The translations under genes were made by a program, and so were the position numbers. A model generated the notes under the pieces. The model did not search any database. It was not told the origin of the DNA and saw nothing but the letters and a program-made list of their open reading frames with translations. A stretch of DNA of 64,000 nucleotides from contig CAWJPD010000003.1 in the NCBI GenBank assembly GCA_963844635.1, positions 806,001 through 870,000 on the forward strand. Reading direction: 5' to 3'. The stretch is from JAJPKK01 sp963844635 (lineage in GTDB: Bacteria > Pseudomonadota > Alphaproteobacteria > Rhizobiales > Xanthobacteraceae). Shown piece by piece: positions 37,509 to 47,301 of the stretch (positions are counted from its first letter, which is position 1; each line of letters opens with the position of its first letter).

Positions 37509-38467
37509 TTACCCGGCGCCCACGCCGTTGCGTTCGGTTGCTGTGCAGGCGGGGCAACGCAGGGGAGCGCCATCGTACCCAGTCCTGTGCGGAGATTTGG
37601 CCTCTCCGAGATGTGGCGCAAGAAGCTGTCCGATGACCGCGCGTTTCTCCGCCGCCAATCGCGGATCACCCATGCGCCCTACCTCATGAAGCCACTTTCC
37701 GGTCCATTGAAGGGGGCCCTCATCGGTCGCGATTCTCTGGCTTGAACGGAACGAAACGGGTATGCGGTTCGTGCAAACTGGCCCGGTCGACATGCCGGTA
37801 AAGGCATCTCCAGTTCCCACCTCCAGTATCGAGGCCGATAAACCAGTCCTGGCCGAAATCGAGGTTCAGGCTCCGCACCACGGCAAAGCGGAATAAGCAA
37901 AACCCAGCCCATAAGAACCAGCGCGACCCGGAGTGCCCGGATCACCCCAAAGATGTCCTGCGTGGCAAGAGGAGCAAACGGATCGTCCGATGCGGTGGGA
38001 AAAATGTCGTGATCGATAAAACCGAAAGCTTCTGGTTCGCCGGGCTGGATGACGTTGGCCCACGTCCAGTTGAGCACGATGCCATGGGAGCGGCTCGCCT
38101 CGTCCGCCGACCACGGATTGCGCGGCGCGCGCACATAAGCAAGACCTGCTTTTGCGACGATGTGGGCATTTTGAGCCGCAACGCCGTCAGTGTCCGAATT
38201 GTCGACGATCACATGTACACAGTTCGGAACGTAACGGCGAACCAGCCGCGTCTGCCAGCATAACAGCTGCGGATCGGAGAACGCGATGGTTACGAGCGCG
38301 CGGCGGCCCCGAATGACGTCCGCGGTTACCTGCGCACTTCCTGCGCGCGCCTTCCGGTGGCGATAGCGGTGGTCGTACAAGCGGTAGCGGACACTCTTGA
38401 CGCCCTGGGTCAGAGGGCGCAGACGACGCCAATCGGCTGCGGAGAACTCCTCCAGTCTCTTCGGCAT
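37509..38467 (-). CDS. Glycosyltransferase-like protein (two frameshifts)
   Basis: The N-part is clear to about 37925: ALVTIAFSDPQLLCWQTRLV, VHVIVDNSDTDG, YVRAPRNPWSADEASRSHG, FGFIDHDIFPTASDDPFAPL (DHD, metal-site-like). The continuation is in a second frame (WFLWAGFCLFRFAVV, FGQDWFIGLDTGGGNWRCLY, FVPFKPENRDR) and the C-terminus in a third (GPLQWTGKWLHEVGRMGDPR, ending at 37509). Corrected length is about 319 residues. Probably a GT-A-type sugar transferase of the surface polysaccharide cluster. The breaks at about 37925 and 37745 look like single-base indels. Confidence 0.62.
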
Positions 38468-38490
38468 CTTTAGAGACCCGTAGCGGCGTC

Positions 38491-38592
38491 TAGCGCATGA
38501 TCCCGAAAAGTTGCAGACTTTTCGGACAAGATCACGCGCAAAATCAAAGGCGTCCGAGCGGGAAGCGATTCAAGCTGAACGCATCCCGCTCT
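38491..38592. repeat. Interspersed palindromic repeat family A, copy 6
   Basis: Begins TAGCGCATGATCCCGAAAAG and ends CATCCCGCTCT. It lies in the divergent gap between two glycosyltransferase genes. Confidence 0.88.
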
Positions 38593-38702
38593 TACGCAAT
38601 TCGCCGGCACCGGGAAAACCTCTCGATCAAACCGCAAGCCTCGCACGATCTCCGGCGTCAAGGAGGCAAAGTGTCAAAGGGCCGCGACAGGCCAGTGCTG
38701 CG

Positions 38703-39722
38703 ATGAAACCGGTCATATCGGTAATCATTCCCGTGCGCAACGGCGGGGAGTGGCTTGGTGAGGCGCTTGCGAGCGTGCTGCGCCAGAACCTCCATGACTT
38801 CGAGGTCGTGGTGGTGAACGACGGGGCAGATAGCGAAAGCGCCCGCACGCTGGAAGAATTTGCCCGGGCCGATGACCGCGTTCGCCTGCTGAGCCAACCC
38901 GCGCAGGGCATCGTGGCTGCGCTCAATCGCGGCATTGCCGCGTCGCGCGGCGCGTATCTCGCGAGGCTCGACGCCGACGATCGGGCGTGTCCCGATCGGC
39001 TGAGCAGGCAACTCGCCTACCTGCACGCGAATCCGGACCTCGGGTTGCTTGGCACTTTTGCCGAAACGATCAATGAGGCAGGCGCGGTGGTCGGCAAGCT
39101 CACGCCGCCCGCCGACACAGCACGGCTGAGACAGTCTCTGAGGCGCGGCAACCCTTTCATCCATTCATCCGTTATGGTGCGCGCCGATCTCGTGCGCGAG
39201 CTCGGCGGTTACCGAGCTGCATTTCGTGCAGCAGAAGATTACGATCTGTGGCTGCGCATGGCCGAAACAGGCGGAATAGCGATTCTGCCCGAATTCCTCG
39301 TGCAATATCGCCGGCACGCCTCCAATCTCACGCGAACCGATGCGGTGCGGCAATGCTTTTCAGTGCGTCTGGCGCAACGGTCGGCTGATGCGCGACAAAG
39401 CGGCGGTGCCGACCCCGCCGACAGACTGGCCGTTCCACCTGACTGGTGGACGCAGGACGAGACGGCATTCTTTGCGCCCGACGTGCCCTTCTATCGCTTC
39501 CTCAATTCAGCGGGACGAAACGGGTGCAATTACCTGTCCGCGGTCGAAGCCAAGCTGTTCAGGCTCAACCACGCCGAGCGCAAGCTTGCACAGCTCCGCC
39601 TGCAGGCGTTGCTCGCGAAAATCGACGGACCAAGTGTCCAATATGCTCGGATCGTGCTGCTAATCGCCTTGCTGCATCCGGGGCGCGCGTTCGCGACGGC
39701 ATGGCGGCGACCGTCGCAGTGA
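38703..39722 (+). CDS. Glycosyltransferase family 2 protein
   Basis: 339 residues from the ATG at 38703. GT-A fold with PVISVIIPVRNGGEWLGEAL at the start, nucleotide-binding VVVVNDGADSES, the DxD-type metal site ARLDADDRACPDR (near residue 95), and the acceptor-side EDYDLWLRMAE. It transfers a sugar from a nucleotide donor to a growing surface glycan, on the cytoplasmic face. Only plus-strand member of the cluster. The frame is open further upstream through the repeat, but that part is not protein-like. Confidence 0.9.
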   Translation: MKPVISVIIPVRNGGEWLGEALASVLRQNLHDFEVVVVNDGADSESARTLEEFARADDRVRLLSQPAQGIVAALNRGIAASRGAYLARLDADDRACPDRLSRQLAYLHANPDLGLLGTFAETINEAGAVVGKLTPPADTARLRQSLRRGNPFIHSSVMVRADLVRELGGYRAAFRAAEDYDLWLRMAETGGIAILPEFLVQYRRHASNLTRTDAVRQCFSVRLAQRSADARQSGGADPADRLAVPPDWWTQDETAFFAPDVPFYRFLNSAGRNGCNYLSAVEAKLFRLNHAERKLAQLRLQALLAKIDGPSVQYARIVLLIALLHPGRAFATAWRRPSQ

Positions 39723-39750
39723 CGGTGGCCGTGAATGGCGCTCCACCTGT

Positions 39751-39916
39751 CACTTGTACAACAACGGCGCGTTGCCCACACCGTCGAAGCTACAAGTGAT
39801 TGGCCGACCACGTGGGCAAGATCGCCACTGAGAATCGAACCGTGGGCAGGCCGACGGCGCGCGAATTTTGGCCAGCCTACGCGCGGCGCTTCGATATGAC
39901 GGGAATCCGCTTCTAG
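39751..39916 (+). repeat. Interspersed repeat family C, copy 2 (best preserved)
   Basis: Starts CACTTGTACAACAACGG and ends GGGAATCCGCTTCTAG. Its second half reads as one frame with a natural stop: ADHVGKIATENRTVGRPTAR, then EFWPAYARRFDMTGIRF. Homologous to 2610-2761 and 61395-61470 on the opposite strand. Origin unrecognised, possibly a mobile-element or regulator gene fragment. Confidence 0.6.
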
Positions 39917-39950
39917 TGATCTGACTCCAACGCTTGAATCCCTTTGGGTG

Positions 39951-40065
39951 TCATGCCCCGCTTTAAGCGGGGCATCCAGTAACCACATGAGTGCCAGCGG
40001 AAAGCGATACTTTTCAAACGCCACTCCGGTGGTTACTGGATCGCCCGGTCAAGCCGGGCGATGAC
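39951..40065. repeat. Interspersed repeat family B, copy 2 (uninterrupted)
   Basis: TCATGCCCCGCTTTAAGCGG, then GGTTACTGGATCGCCCGG and the intact palindrome GCCCGGTCAAGCCGGGC. This copy lacks the nested insert found in the other two and so defines the empty site. Confidence 0.75.
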
Positions 40066-40099
40066 GGTTGAAAGGGAGCCAAGCGTCAGTGCCGGAACA

Positions 40100-41329
40100 C
40101 TAGCGAGGCGGAGTCAGGTTACGGCTTCGCGAGGCGTTGTGGAGATAGACGACTTCGCCTGAAACGGGTCGTGCTTCGCGCGCGGCCAGGCGCTTGCTGA
40201 TGCGCTCCGATGCCATCTCAAGAATTGCGTCGGCGGCACGCTTGCGCCCTTCGTAGAGGAAGGATTGCGTCCCGTACTGCTCAGCCGAGGCCGACCAGCG
40301 AACGCGGCGACCGGCATCGGCCGCCGCCTCGAGGGCAGCGACGAAAGCTTTGAAGCCGAACGGCTCGCTGACGACAATGCCCCCTTGTGCCGCATCCACA
40401 TATTGCGCGTAACCACAGGCCGAAGTGGTCACCGCCGGCAACCCGTTCACGATCGCTTCGAGAATAACGGTGCCGGTGGTGTCATAACGGGCCGGATGAA
40501 CCAGCAGATCGGCCGCCGCCATCAATTCCGGAATTGCTTCGCTGTGCCCCACCCAGATGATCCGATCGCCGATGCCGTAACGCCTTGCCTGCGCAGATAT
40601 CGCGCGCGCCGCGCGCGTGCTCGTCTCGGAGAGTCCGGCGACGATCAGTTTCGCCTCGGTGAACTCGCGAAGTGCTCGAATGGTGCGATCGAGGCCCTTG
40701 GTGTGAGCCTGCACGCCGACCGCGATCCAAACCCAATCCCGTGCCGCCAGCGATAACCGGCCCCGCCAGTCGGCACGCACGCCATTCACGCGATATTCCG
40801 GATGTCGCCGCAGGCGGGAAATCGTCGGCGGCAACAGCGAGAGGCGTTCCGGGGTCGTGTGCCAGGCGTTCCAATACTCATCGAGCTGCGTATGGCTCAG
40901 CATCATCACCCTCGTCCGCCCCCCCGGACCGAAAGTGGCGCGCTCCAATTCGAGGTAGCTGCGATAACGCGAGATCAGGAACAGGTATCGATGCTTGATC
41001 ATTCGAAAAAAAATCGAGGGATCGGCGCAGTACAAAACATCAAGGTCTGTGAGTTTGTCGAAACCGACGGTCAGGTCGAAATTGTTCAGCGATGCCGCCC
41101 AGCGGAACGCGGCGGCGAATTCCTGCTGGACACGGTGGTTTGCGCTTTGCCTGACGGGCAGCACGCTGACCGCAATGTCGTCGACGAAATCGCTGGGATC
41201 TTTGAAAGAAGTGAAGACAGTTACATCATGACCTTCAAGGCCGATCCCGCGCGCCATTTCGATGCAATCGCGTTGCAGTCCACCGCCCGGGAACAGTTTG
41301 GTGATGGCGAACGCGATACGCATACTCAT
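40100..41329 (-). CDS. waaG: Lipopolysaccharide core glucosyltransferase, WaaG (RfaG)-like
   Basis: 409 residues; GT-B fold of family GT4. The opening KLFPGGGLQRDCIEMARG matches the WaaG glycine-loop region. Other WaaG-like blocks: VGFDKLTDLDVLYCADPS, LISRYRSYLELERATFGPGG, VMMLSHTQLDEYWNAW, VGHSEAIPELMAAADLLVHP and GTVILEAIVNGLPAVTTSACGYAQY (E-x7-E donor site). In E. coli, WaaG adds the first glucose to the outer LPS core. Here it caps the glycosyltransferase cluster and supports an LPS-core role for it. The acceptor sugar may differ. Confidence 0.85.
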   Translation of the reverse strand: MSMRIAFAITKLFPGGGLQRDCIEMARGIGLEGHDVTVFTSFKDPSDFVDDIAVSVLPVRQSANHRVQQEFAAAFRWAASLNNFDLTVGFDKLTDLDVLYCADPSIFFRMIKHRYLFLISRYRSYLELERATFGPGGRTRVMMLSHTQLDEYWNAWHTTPERLSLLPPTISRLRRHPEYRVNGVRADWRGRLSLAARDWVWIAVGVQAHTKGLDRTIRALREFTEAKLIVAGLSETSTRAARAISAQARRYGIGDRIIWVGHSEAIPELMAAADLLVHPARYDTTGTVILEAIVNGLPAVTTSACGYAQYVDAAQGGIVVSEPFGFKAFVAALEAAADAGRRVRWSASAEQYGTQSFLYEGRKRAADAILEMASERISKRLAAREARPVSGEVVYLHNASRSRNLTPPR

Positions 41330-42045
41330 TGGGCGGAACCTCGCAGCCGAAGGTCATGGATCGGAGATCCACGACAGTGAGATGCAAGTCGTTTGTTAAA
41401 CCCGGGAAACGGCGACACCTGGAAATTATCTGCCTTTCCCGATGGAGGCAAACAATCCAACGATAATCGAAGCGCTCCCGAGGCGGAATGGTTCGATCGA
41501 CATGTCCTGCGGCCACGGCGTGTAAATCTCTCCTTCCCCATTGAGGTGCGCCGCGTCAGCTCGCCGCCAGCCGGGTTCGGCTTGAAAATGGACGTGGTTT
41601 GAGCCATATAGCGCGCGTGAGCGGATGGCCGGGCCGCTATGGCCGGGCGCTGCGGTTTGTGCCAAATGCACGGATATGACCCGGTGGACTACGTCCGAGC
41701 CGAAACCCTGCGTGACGGTCCCGCCGGGCGAAGCTGTCTCCGTTTTTTGCGCGCCCGATGTCCAGCAAGCGCCGACAGAAAAACGATGGCGTATTCCATC
41801 GCATCGGCCAACCTGCTGAACCCGTTGGGCTGATGAACCGTATTGTCGCCGTCAGGCCACTTGCTCGACCGGGTTCGCTCGGCCATCCGTGGGAGGACTC
41901 GTTCCCCTTTGGCGGCGGCGCGCAGGAAGTGGCTCATGCCCCCGTTGAGATGTCGCGTTTGGGGCTGTGCGCGCGTTCAAAACATCGCTCCGACGGATCA
42001 CCGCGCCGCCGGCATTCCGGTCCGCTGCGGTGGCCTCGGCTTGCC
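41330..42045. other. Long intergenic stretch without recognised gene
   Basis: About 716 bp between waaG (minus) and infA (plus). Short overlapping frames on both strands lack ribosome-binding sites and protein-like features. No tRNA, terminator or known RNA was recognised. The infA promoter must lie at or beyond the right end. Confidence 0.5.
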
Positions 42046-42143
42046 GGCGCATGATCCCAAGAAGTTGCAGCGTTTTCGGACAAGATCATATGCAACATCA
42101 ATGGCGATTCGAGCGGGAAGCGATCACTTGAACGCATCTCGCT
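42046..42143. repeat. Interspersed palindromic repeat family A, copy 7
   Basis: Diverged copy (GGCGCATGATCCCAAGAAG to GAACGCATCTCGCT) ending 20 bp before the infA start codon, so it probably forms part of the infA leader. Confidence 0.8.
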
Positions 42144-42163
42144 AATCGACCGGAGTACGTGGA

Positions 42164-42439
42164 ATGGCAAAGGAAGAGTTGATTGAATTCGAAGGTCTGG
42201 TGACCGAAATCCTGCCGGACACCCGGTACCGGGTTAAGCTCGACACCGGGCACGAGATCATTGCCTACACTGCGGGAAAGATGAAAAAGAACCGCATCAA
42301 AACGCTTGCCGGCGATCGCGTCATTGTCGAAATGTCACCTTACGACCTGGACAAGGGTCGCATCATATTCCGCCACAAGGATGATCGCGTGGGGACGGCC
42401 GCGAGGCCACCGGCGCGCCAGCAATTCCGCCGACGGTAA
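42164..42439 (+). CDS. infA: Translation initiation factor IF-1
   Basis: 91 residues: the complete S1/OB-fold IF-1 (KEELIEFEGLVTEILPDTRY, GHEIIAYTAGKMKKNRIKTL, GDRVIVEMSPYDLDKGRI) with a short basic tail ARPPARQQFRRR beyond the core. It binds the 30S A site during initiation. Start preceded by CCGGAGTACGTGGA. Confidence 0.97.
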   Translation: MAKEELIEFEGLVTEILPDTRYRVKLDTGHEIIAYTAGKMKKNRIKTLAGDRVIVEMSPYDLDKGRIIFRHKDDRVGTAARPPARQQFRRR

Positions 42440-42471
42440 CCCTGCTCGCCGACCGGGTTTCTGGGCGAGGC

Positions 42472-43302
42472 TCATCGCCTGGACGCGGGGGGCATTTTGA
42501 TTGCCTTGCGACGACGCCATCCCTCGCGGCCGACCCAGCCGACCACGGCGGGGCTGAGCCGCATCGCCCACCACAGCAGCCTTGCCGTCACCGTCACCGG
42601 GACAATGCCGCGATTGCGGCGTATGGCTTCCACGGTTCGGGCCGCGACCCGTTCCGCCGTCGTCGAGAAGAAACCGGGAACGCTTGGTGACCGCCGGTGC
42701 GGCTCCGGATCCGTCGCATTTTCGAGCATCGGCGTGCGCACGAAGCCAGGGCATAGCGCAGTGACGCCGAAATTGTGGCGCTGGTAATCATTGCGGAGCG
42801 CCAAGGTGAAGCCGACCAGGCCGAATTTGCTTGCTTGGTATGAAGGCATTTTTTTCATCGGAACGAGGCCGATGAAGCTGCATATGTTGACGATGTGCGC
42901 CTCCTCGGCTTCCACCAAAGAGCACATCAATTCATGCACGATCTGCATCGGCGCCAGGAGGTTAACCGCCATTGTGTCCCGCCAGGCCTGCTCGGGCGTG
43001 AGGTGAAACACGCCATAAGGCGCGAGGCCGGCACTGTTGATCAGGATGTTCAGCTCGCGCCATCTCGACCGGATAACGCTCGTTGTCCGGGAGATTTCCG
43101 GGGGGTTGGTAAGATTACAAACGGCGGTCGTGACATAAACGCCGTGTCGCGCGATCTCGCGTTCGAGATTGGCGAGTCCGCTGACATCTCGGTCAACGAG
43201 AAACAGATCTGCGCCTTCCGCTGCGAGCGCGAGGGCGACGGCCCTGCCGATCCCTGACGCAGCGCCGAATACAACCGCCTTGCGTCCCCGGATAATCCGC
43301 AT
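42472..43302 (-). CDS. Short-chain dehydrogenase/reductase
   Basis: 276 residues, classical SDR. Cofactor loop FGAASGIGRAVA (near residue 12), LINSAG in place of NNAG, active-site Ser in NICSFIG, catalytic Tyr-Lys in YQASKFG, and PGFVRTPM. A C-terminal hydrophobic extension (ARLLWWAMRLSPAVVGWVG) suggests membrane association, as in some lipid- or steroid-active SDRs. Substrate unknown. Convergent with infA. Confidence 0.9.
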   Translation of the reverse strand: MRIIRGRKAVVFGAASGIGRAVALALAAEGADLFLVDRDVSGLANLEREIARHGVYVTTAVCNLTNPPEISRTTSVIRSRWRELNILINSAGLAPYGVFHLTPEQAWRDTMAVNLLAPMQIVHELMCSLVEAEEAHIVNICSFIGLVPMKKMPSYQASKFGLVGFTLALRNDYQRHNFGVTALCPGFVRTPMLENATDPEPHRRSPSVPGFFSTTAERVAARTVEAIRRNRGIVPVTVTARLLWWAMRLSPAVVGWVGREGWRRRKAIKMPPASRR

Positions 43303-43323
43303 TGGTGCGCGCCGAAAATTCTT

Positions 43324-43423
43324 GGCGCATGATCCCGAAAAGCTGCAGATTTTTCGGACAACATCATACGCGACATCGAAGAGAACCGAGCGGGAGGCGA
43401 TTCAAGCTGAACGCTCCCGCTCC
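43324..43423. repeat. Interspersed palindromic repeat family A, copy 8
   Basis: GGCGCATGATCCCGAAAAGC to CTCCCGCTCC, between murI and the SDR gene on the minus strand, 15 bp past the murI stop. Confidence 0.85.
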
Positions 43424-43438
43424 AGGAAAGCAAGTTTA

Positions 43439-44302
43439 TCACACGCCCCGCGCGCCCGATCGGCGCTCCCGTGCAGGGTAATTCCATTCGGCGGCGGCGT
43501 AACCTTCCGATGCGGCGATCCCAAATTGCAAAAGGGCGGCTGCGACGGGGGGCGAGAGTGTCCTGCCGGAGGTGAAAATTATCTCGACCGACACCGGGAC
43601 GGGGGGCGCCGGCTCAGGCGGAGTCGCGATGAGATCGGCCACGCGCCTCGCGATCGCCGGAGCCGGGTCGGCCCACGCGACCGGCCACGGAGCGAGCCTG
43701 GTAAGTCTTTCCAGCAACAACGGAAAATGGGTGCAGGCGAGCACGACCACATCGGTTCGGCGGCCCGCTTTTTCGATGAAGCAGGGCGTCACTTCGCGCA
43801 GAATGTCGGTATCGGCGGGGTCTTCGCCATTCAGCGCCCGCTCGGCAAGACCGGCAAGCTGTGGCGAGCCAACGAGATTGACGTCACAACCCTGACCGAA
43901 TTCGTGGATCAGCGCGTGCGTGTATTCACGCGCGACGGTCGCCCGCGTCCCCAGCACCGAGACGAGCTTGGAGATCGAGACCAGGCAAGCGGGCTTGATG
44001 GCCGGCACTGTACCGACAAACGGCACCGGGAAGCGCGCTCGCAAACAGGGCAGGACAAGGGTCGAAGCGGTATTGCAGGCAATGACGACGAGATCAGGAC
44101 AGTGCGCCGCAATCAGTCTTTCCATCAAAGCGATGACCCGCTCGATCAAGTCGGCTTCGCTGCGCTCACCATAAGGGAAGAAGGCGTCGTCGGCGACATA
44201 CGCGTAAGCGGCGTCGGGCCGGGCTTTTACGATTTCCCGCAATACGGTCATGCCACCAAGGCCAGAATCGAACACGAGCAAGGTTGGCTGCCGGGGCGAC
44301 AT
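43439..44302 (-). CDS. murI: Glutamate racemase
   Basis: 287 residues. Converts L- to D-glutamate for peptidoglycan. Both catalytic cysteine motifs are present: VIACNTASTLVLP (near residue 75) and VVLACTHFPLLLERL (near residue 188), with the N-terminal VFDSGLGGMTVLREI. Cytoplasmic. Probably monocistronic, with a family A repeat beyond its stop. Confidence 0.96.
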   Translation of the reverse strand: MSPRQPTLLVFDSGLGGMTVLREIVKARPDAAYAYVADDAFFPYGERSEADLIERVIALMERLIAAHCPDLVVIACNTASTLVLPCLRARFPVPFVGTVPAIKPACLVSISKLVSVLGTRATVAREYTHALIHEFGQGCDVNLVGSPQLAGLAERALNGEDPADTDILREVTPCFIEKAGRRTDVVVLACTHFPLLLERLTRLAPWPVAWADPAPAIARRVADLIATPPEPAPPVPVSVEIIFTSGRTLSPPVAAALLQFGIAASEGYAAAEWNYPARERRSGARGV

Positions 44303-44491
44303 GGAGAGAGGCTTTTGAACCTTCGGCGGAATTCCGGAGACTACAATAAAACGTCTGCATTTACCGTGAATTGATGACAGGCGACAAAACCGGCCCCCAC
44401 TGGAACCGGCAGACTTGCAACGCGTTCTTGTCGAGTACTATTGGGCATCGTCTTGTTCAATCCAAACCCCAAGTTTCGCCAGGAGGGAAGT

Positions 44492-45061
44492 ATGAAGTTC
44501 GTGACAGGCTCCATCGTGAGCGCGGGCATCATGGCGCTGTCCACGACGTGGGCGGCCGCGGGCCCTGTGCGGGTCCTGGATTATCTGAACCTTCGAACCG
44601 GCCCCGGGATTGTTTACCCGATCATCGAAATCATCCCGGCGGGGTGGACGATCGATGCCGGAGGCTGTGTCGCTGGCTGGTGCCAGGTTAACGTCAATGG
44701 CATTGTGGGCTATGCCGACGCGAATTTCCTGGGATTTGGCTATGGGCCGGTCGCCCTCGCTCCCGCGCCGGTTGTTGTACCCGGCCCGGTGGTCGCCGCG
44801 CCCCCACCCTACCCCTATTATCAGCCGTATGCCGGGTACTACTACGATTCAGGTTACGCCTATGGTGGCCCGGCCTATCCCGCGCCTTTCGGCGCCTATG
44901 CTGAAGCCAGTGATGCGGACGTGGCGGTGGCCACGCGGCGAGCCGGACGCGCCACGGTGACGAGGGCGGATCGGGCAGAGGCCCCGCGTCACATCGCGAC
45001 CGCCCAGCGCCGCAGTCCGACTGGGGTGCGCCCAGTCCGTCTTGGGCAAAACCCTGAATAA
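44492..45061 (+). CDS. Exported bacterial SH3-domain protein
   Basis: 189 residues (AGGAGGG upstream of the ATG). Signal peptide residues 1-23 (TTWAAAG). SH3b domain: VLDYLNLRTGPGIVYPIIEI, then GWCQVNVNGIVGYADANFL. The rest is low-complexity Pro/Tyr/Ala (PPYPYYQPYAGYYYDSGY) with a basic tail. Such proteins are thought to bind cell-wall or envelope components. Divergent from murI. Confidence 0.82.
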   Translation: MKFVTGSIVSAGIMALSTTWAAAGPVRVLDYLNLRTGPGIVYPIIEIIPAGWTIDAGGCVAGWCQVNVNGIVGYADANFLGFGYGPVALAPAPVVVPGPVVAAPPPYPYYQPYAGYYYDSGYAYGGPAYPAPFGAYAEASDADVAVATRRAGRATVTRADRAEAPRHIATAQRRSPTGVRPVRLGQNPE

Positions 45062-45095
45062 GACGCAACTTCCAATTCGGGGATTGCTGACCCGA

Positions 45096-46397
45096 TCAGC
45101 CGAAAACGCGCGCGAAGATCATATCGACGTGCTTCAGGTGGAAGTCGATATCGAAATTCGCGGCGATTTCGGCTGGGCTTAGGTATTTGATCACATCGGG
45201 ATCGGCTTTTAGCAGCGCTTCGAAGTCGCCGCCCCGCTGCCACGCGTTCATGGCATTGCGTTGCACTAGCCGGTAAGCCTCCTCGCGCGTGCAGCCTTTC
45301 TGCGTCAGCGCAAGCAACACGCGTTGCGAGTGGACGAGACCGCCGAGTCGCGCGAGGTTTTTCCTCATGTTATCGGGGTAGACCACCAGTCGCTCGATCA
45401 AGCCGGCCAGGCGATAAAGCGCAAAATCCAGTGTCACCGTCGCGTCCGGGCCGATCATCCTCTCGACCGAGGAGTGCGAGATATCGCGTTCATGCCACAA
45501 CGCAACATCCTCCAGCGCCGGGGTGACATAGGCGCGCACGATGCGCGCAAGTCCGGTCAGGTTTTCCGAGAGGATCGGGTTGCGCTTATGCGGCATCGCC
45601 GAGGAGCCCTTTTGGCCCGGAGAAAAATACTCCTCGGCCTCCGCAATTTCGGTGCGCTGCAAGTGCCTGATTTCGGTAGCGAGGCGCTCGATCGAAGAGG
45701 CAACCACGGCGAGGGTGGCGAAATACATGGCGTGACGGTCGCGCGGAATGACCTGCGTCGAGACCGGCTCGACCTTGAGGCCCAGCGCCTTCGCCACATG
45801 TGCCTCGACCGTGGGCGCCACCTCGGCGTAGGTACCGACGGCCCCGGAGATCGCGCAAACCCCAACCTCGGCGCGAGCGGCCAGGAGCCTCGCCCGCGCC
45901 CGGGAGAACTCGGCATAGGCCGACGCGAGCTTTAGGCCGAATGTGGTCGGCTCGGCGTGAATGCCATGAGAGCGGCCGACCACCGGCGTCATCTTGTATT
46001 CGAAGGCGCGCTGCTTCAGGGCTGCCATCACGGCGTCCACGTCAGCAATCAACAGATCGGCCGCGCGCACGAGTTGCAAATTGAAGCAGGTGTCGAGCAC
46101 GTCCGAGGACGTCATGCCCTGGTGGACGAACCGTGACTCGGCCCGACGATCTCGGCGAGGTGCGTGAGAAAAGCGATGACGTCATGCTTGACCTCGCGCT
46201 CGATCTCGTCGAATTCGTGCCACGTCGAATTTCGCGCTGCGGCCCTTGGCCCAGAGCGACTGCGCTGCCTCCGCCGGCACCACGCCGAGATCGGCAAGCG
46301 CGTCCGTGGCATGGGCCTCGATTTCGAACCAGATTCGGTAGCGCGTCTGAGGGTCCCAGATCGCAGCCATTTCAGGGCGGGCATAGCGGGGAATCAT
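45096..46397 (-). CDS. purB: Adenylosuccinate lyase (two frameshifts near the N-terminus)
   Basis: Cleaves SAICAR and adenylosuccinate in purine synthesis. The long C-terminal part (from 46115) shows TSSDVLDTCFNLQLVRAADL, GRSHGIHAEPTTFGLKLA, the signature SSAMPHKRNPILSENL and ERDISHSSVERM. The N-terminus (MIPRYARPEMAAIWDPQTRY) is in the same frame, but about 90 bp between them are shifted (DEIEREVKHDVIAFLTHLAE). The breaks are an apparent extra base near 46222 (ATTCGAC) and a missing base near 46130 (GGGCCGAG). As read the gene is broken. Since purB is normally essential, paired sequencing indels are likely. Confidence 0.93.
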
Positions 46398-46533
46398 CGG
46401 CTCTTCTCGTGCGGCGGTTGCACCATTTTTGTCGACCTCAAAGCTACGTAATCATAACCGGTACGTAATGCGAACACTTTCACCCCGGATCGGAACGTGC
46501 TCTTATAGCTTGCGATTCGCTGGGGGATTCTCA

Positions 46534-46836
46534 ATGCGTGCCTGTCTTGCGCTGGCGGCGCTAAGCGCTGTCGCAATCTTGTGCGTGGGGATGCAGGCCC
46601 GCGCTCACGACGTCGCACAGGCCTGTGCTGCCGAAGCAGATGCCAGAGCGCTGCATGGCAAGCCGCGAATCCGCTTCGAGGCGCACTGCCGGGCGGCGAC
46701 GCGGCGCGCCATCGAAATCAATGCCCAGGAAAACGTCGAGGTGCGGCCGAGATGTGGCGTGGATACTTGGCTCGGTGCATGCCCTATCTGTCTGCTTTTC
46801 CTGTCGGCGTGGCCGCCGGAGTGGCATTGTTCGTAA
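46534..46836 (+). CDS. Small exported protein with a PsiF-like repeat
   Basis: 100 residues with a signal peptide (about 1-24, ARAHD). The segment CAAEADARALHGKPRIRFEA with HC resembles the Cys-x-Ala...L-x-G-x-x-R-x-x-F...C spacing of PsiF repeats. The C-terminus is odd (LLFLSAWPPEWHCS) and could come from a frameshift. Function unknown; assignment tentative. Confidence 0.45.
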   Translation: MRACLALAALSAVAILCVGMQARAHDVAQACAAEADARALHGKPRIRFEAHCRAATRRAIEINAQENVEVRPRCGVDTWLGACPICLLFLSAWPPEWHCS

Positions 46837-46941
46837 CCGGCCCTGCCCGACAAGCGCGCGCCGTCGGGACACGTGGGCGCGCTCATCCGCTCTTCAGAAC
46901 GTTTCCAGCCGTTGGTTGAAGCGCCTGCCGGTTCGCGGCAC

Positions 46942-47043
46942 AGCGCATGATCCCGTAAAGTTGCAGACTTTTCGGACAAGATCATGCGCAAAATCAATAA
47001 TAATCGAGCGGGGAGGCGATTTAACCTGAACGCATCCCGCTCC
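46942..47043. repeat. Interspersed palindromic repeat family A, copy 9
   Basis: Well-preserved copy: AGCGCATGATCCCGTAAAG through the core to CATCCCGCTCC. Apart from a terminator-like hairpin, the 47044-47374 remainder holds nothing recognised. Confidence 0.9.
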
Positions 47044-47301
47044 AGGTGACCCAACCCCCCGGATGATGGCCCGTTCAGTCTTCAACTCGCGTTGGAGCCG
47101 GTTGCGTAATGCGCGGGAGAACGGAACGCAGAAGCTGACGGCGTGTGAGTTTTATTTGCCTTCCACAAGACGCGCGCCGCCATGCGAATTCGTTCGTGCT
47201 GCCGGGTATAAAGCGGCCGAGCCTTCAGAATTCCTGCGGTCCGACGGCCCGGAAAAGGCCGTCATTACGATGGTTCGTTAGTCATTGCCGGCGAAATAAT
47301 T

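Noticed and set aside
41330..42045. Possible genes in the 700-bp gap before infA
   Set aside because: Only short, overlapping frames without ribosome-binding sites or protein-like composition were seen.
46112..46397. Programmed frameshifting in purB
   Set aside because: The two breaks are an extra and a missing base at unrelated, non-slippery sites. Adenylosuccinate lyase is not known to use frameshifting, so sequence error is simpler.
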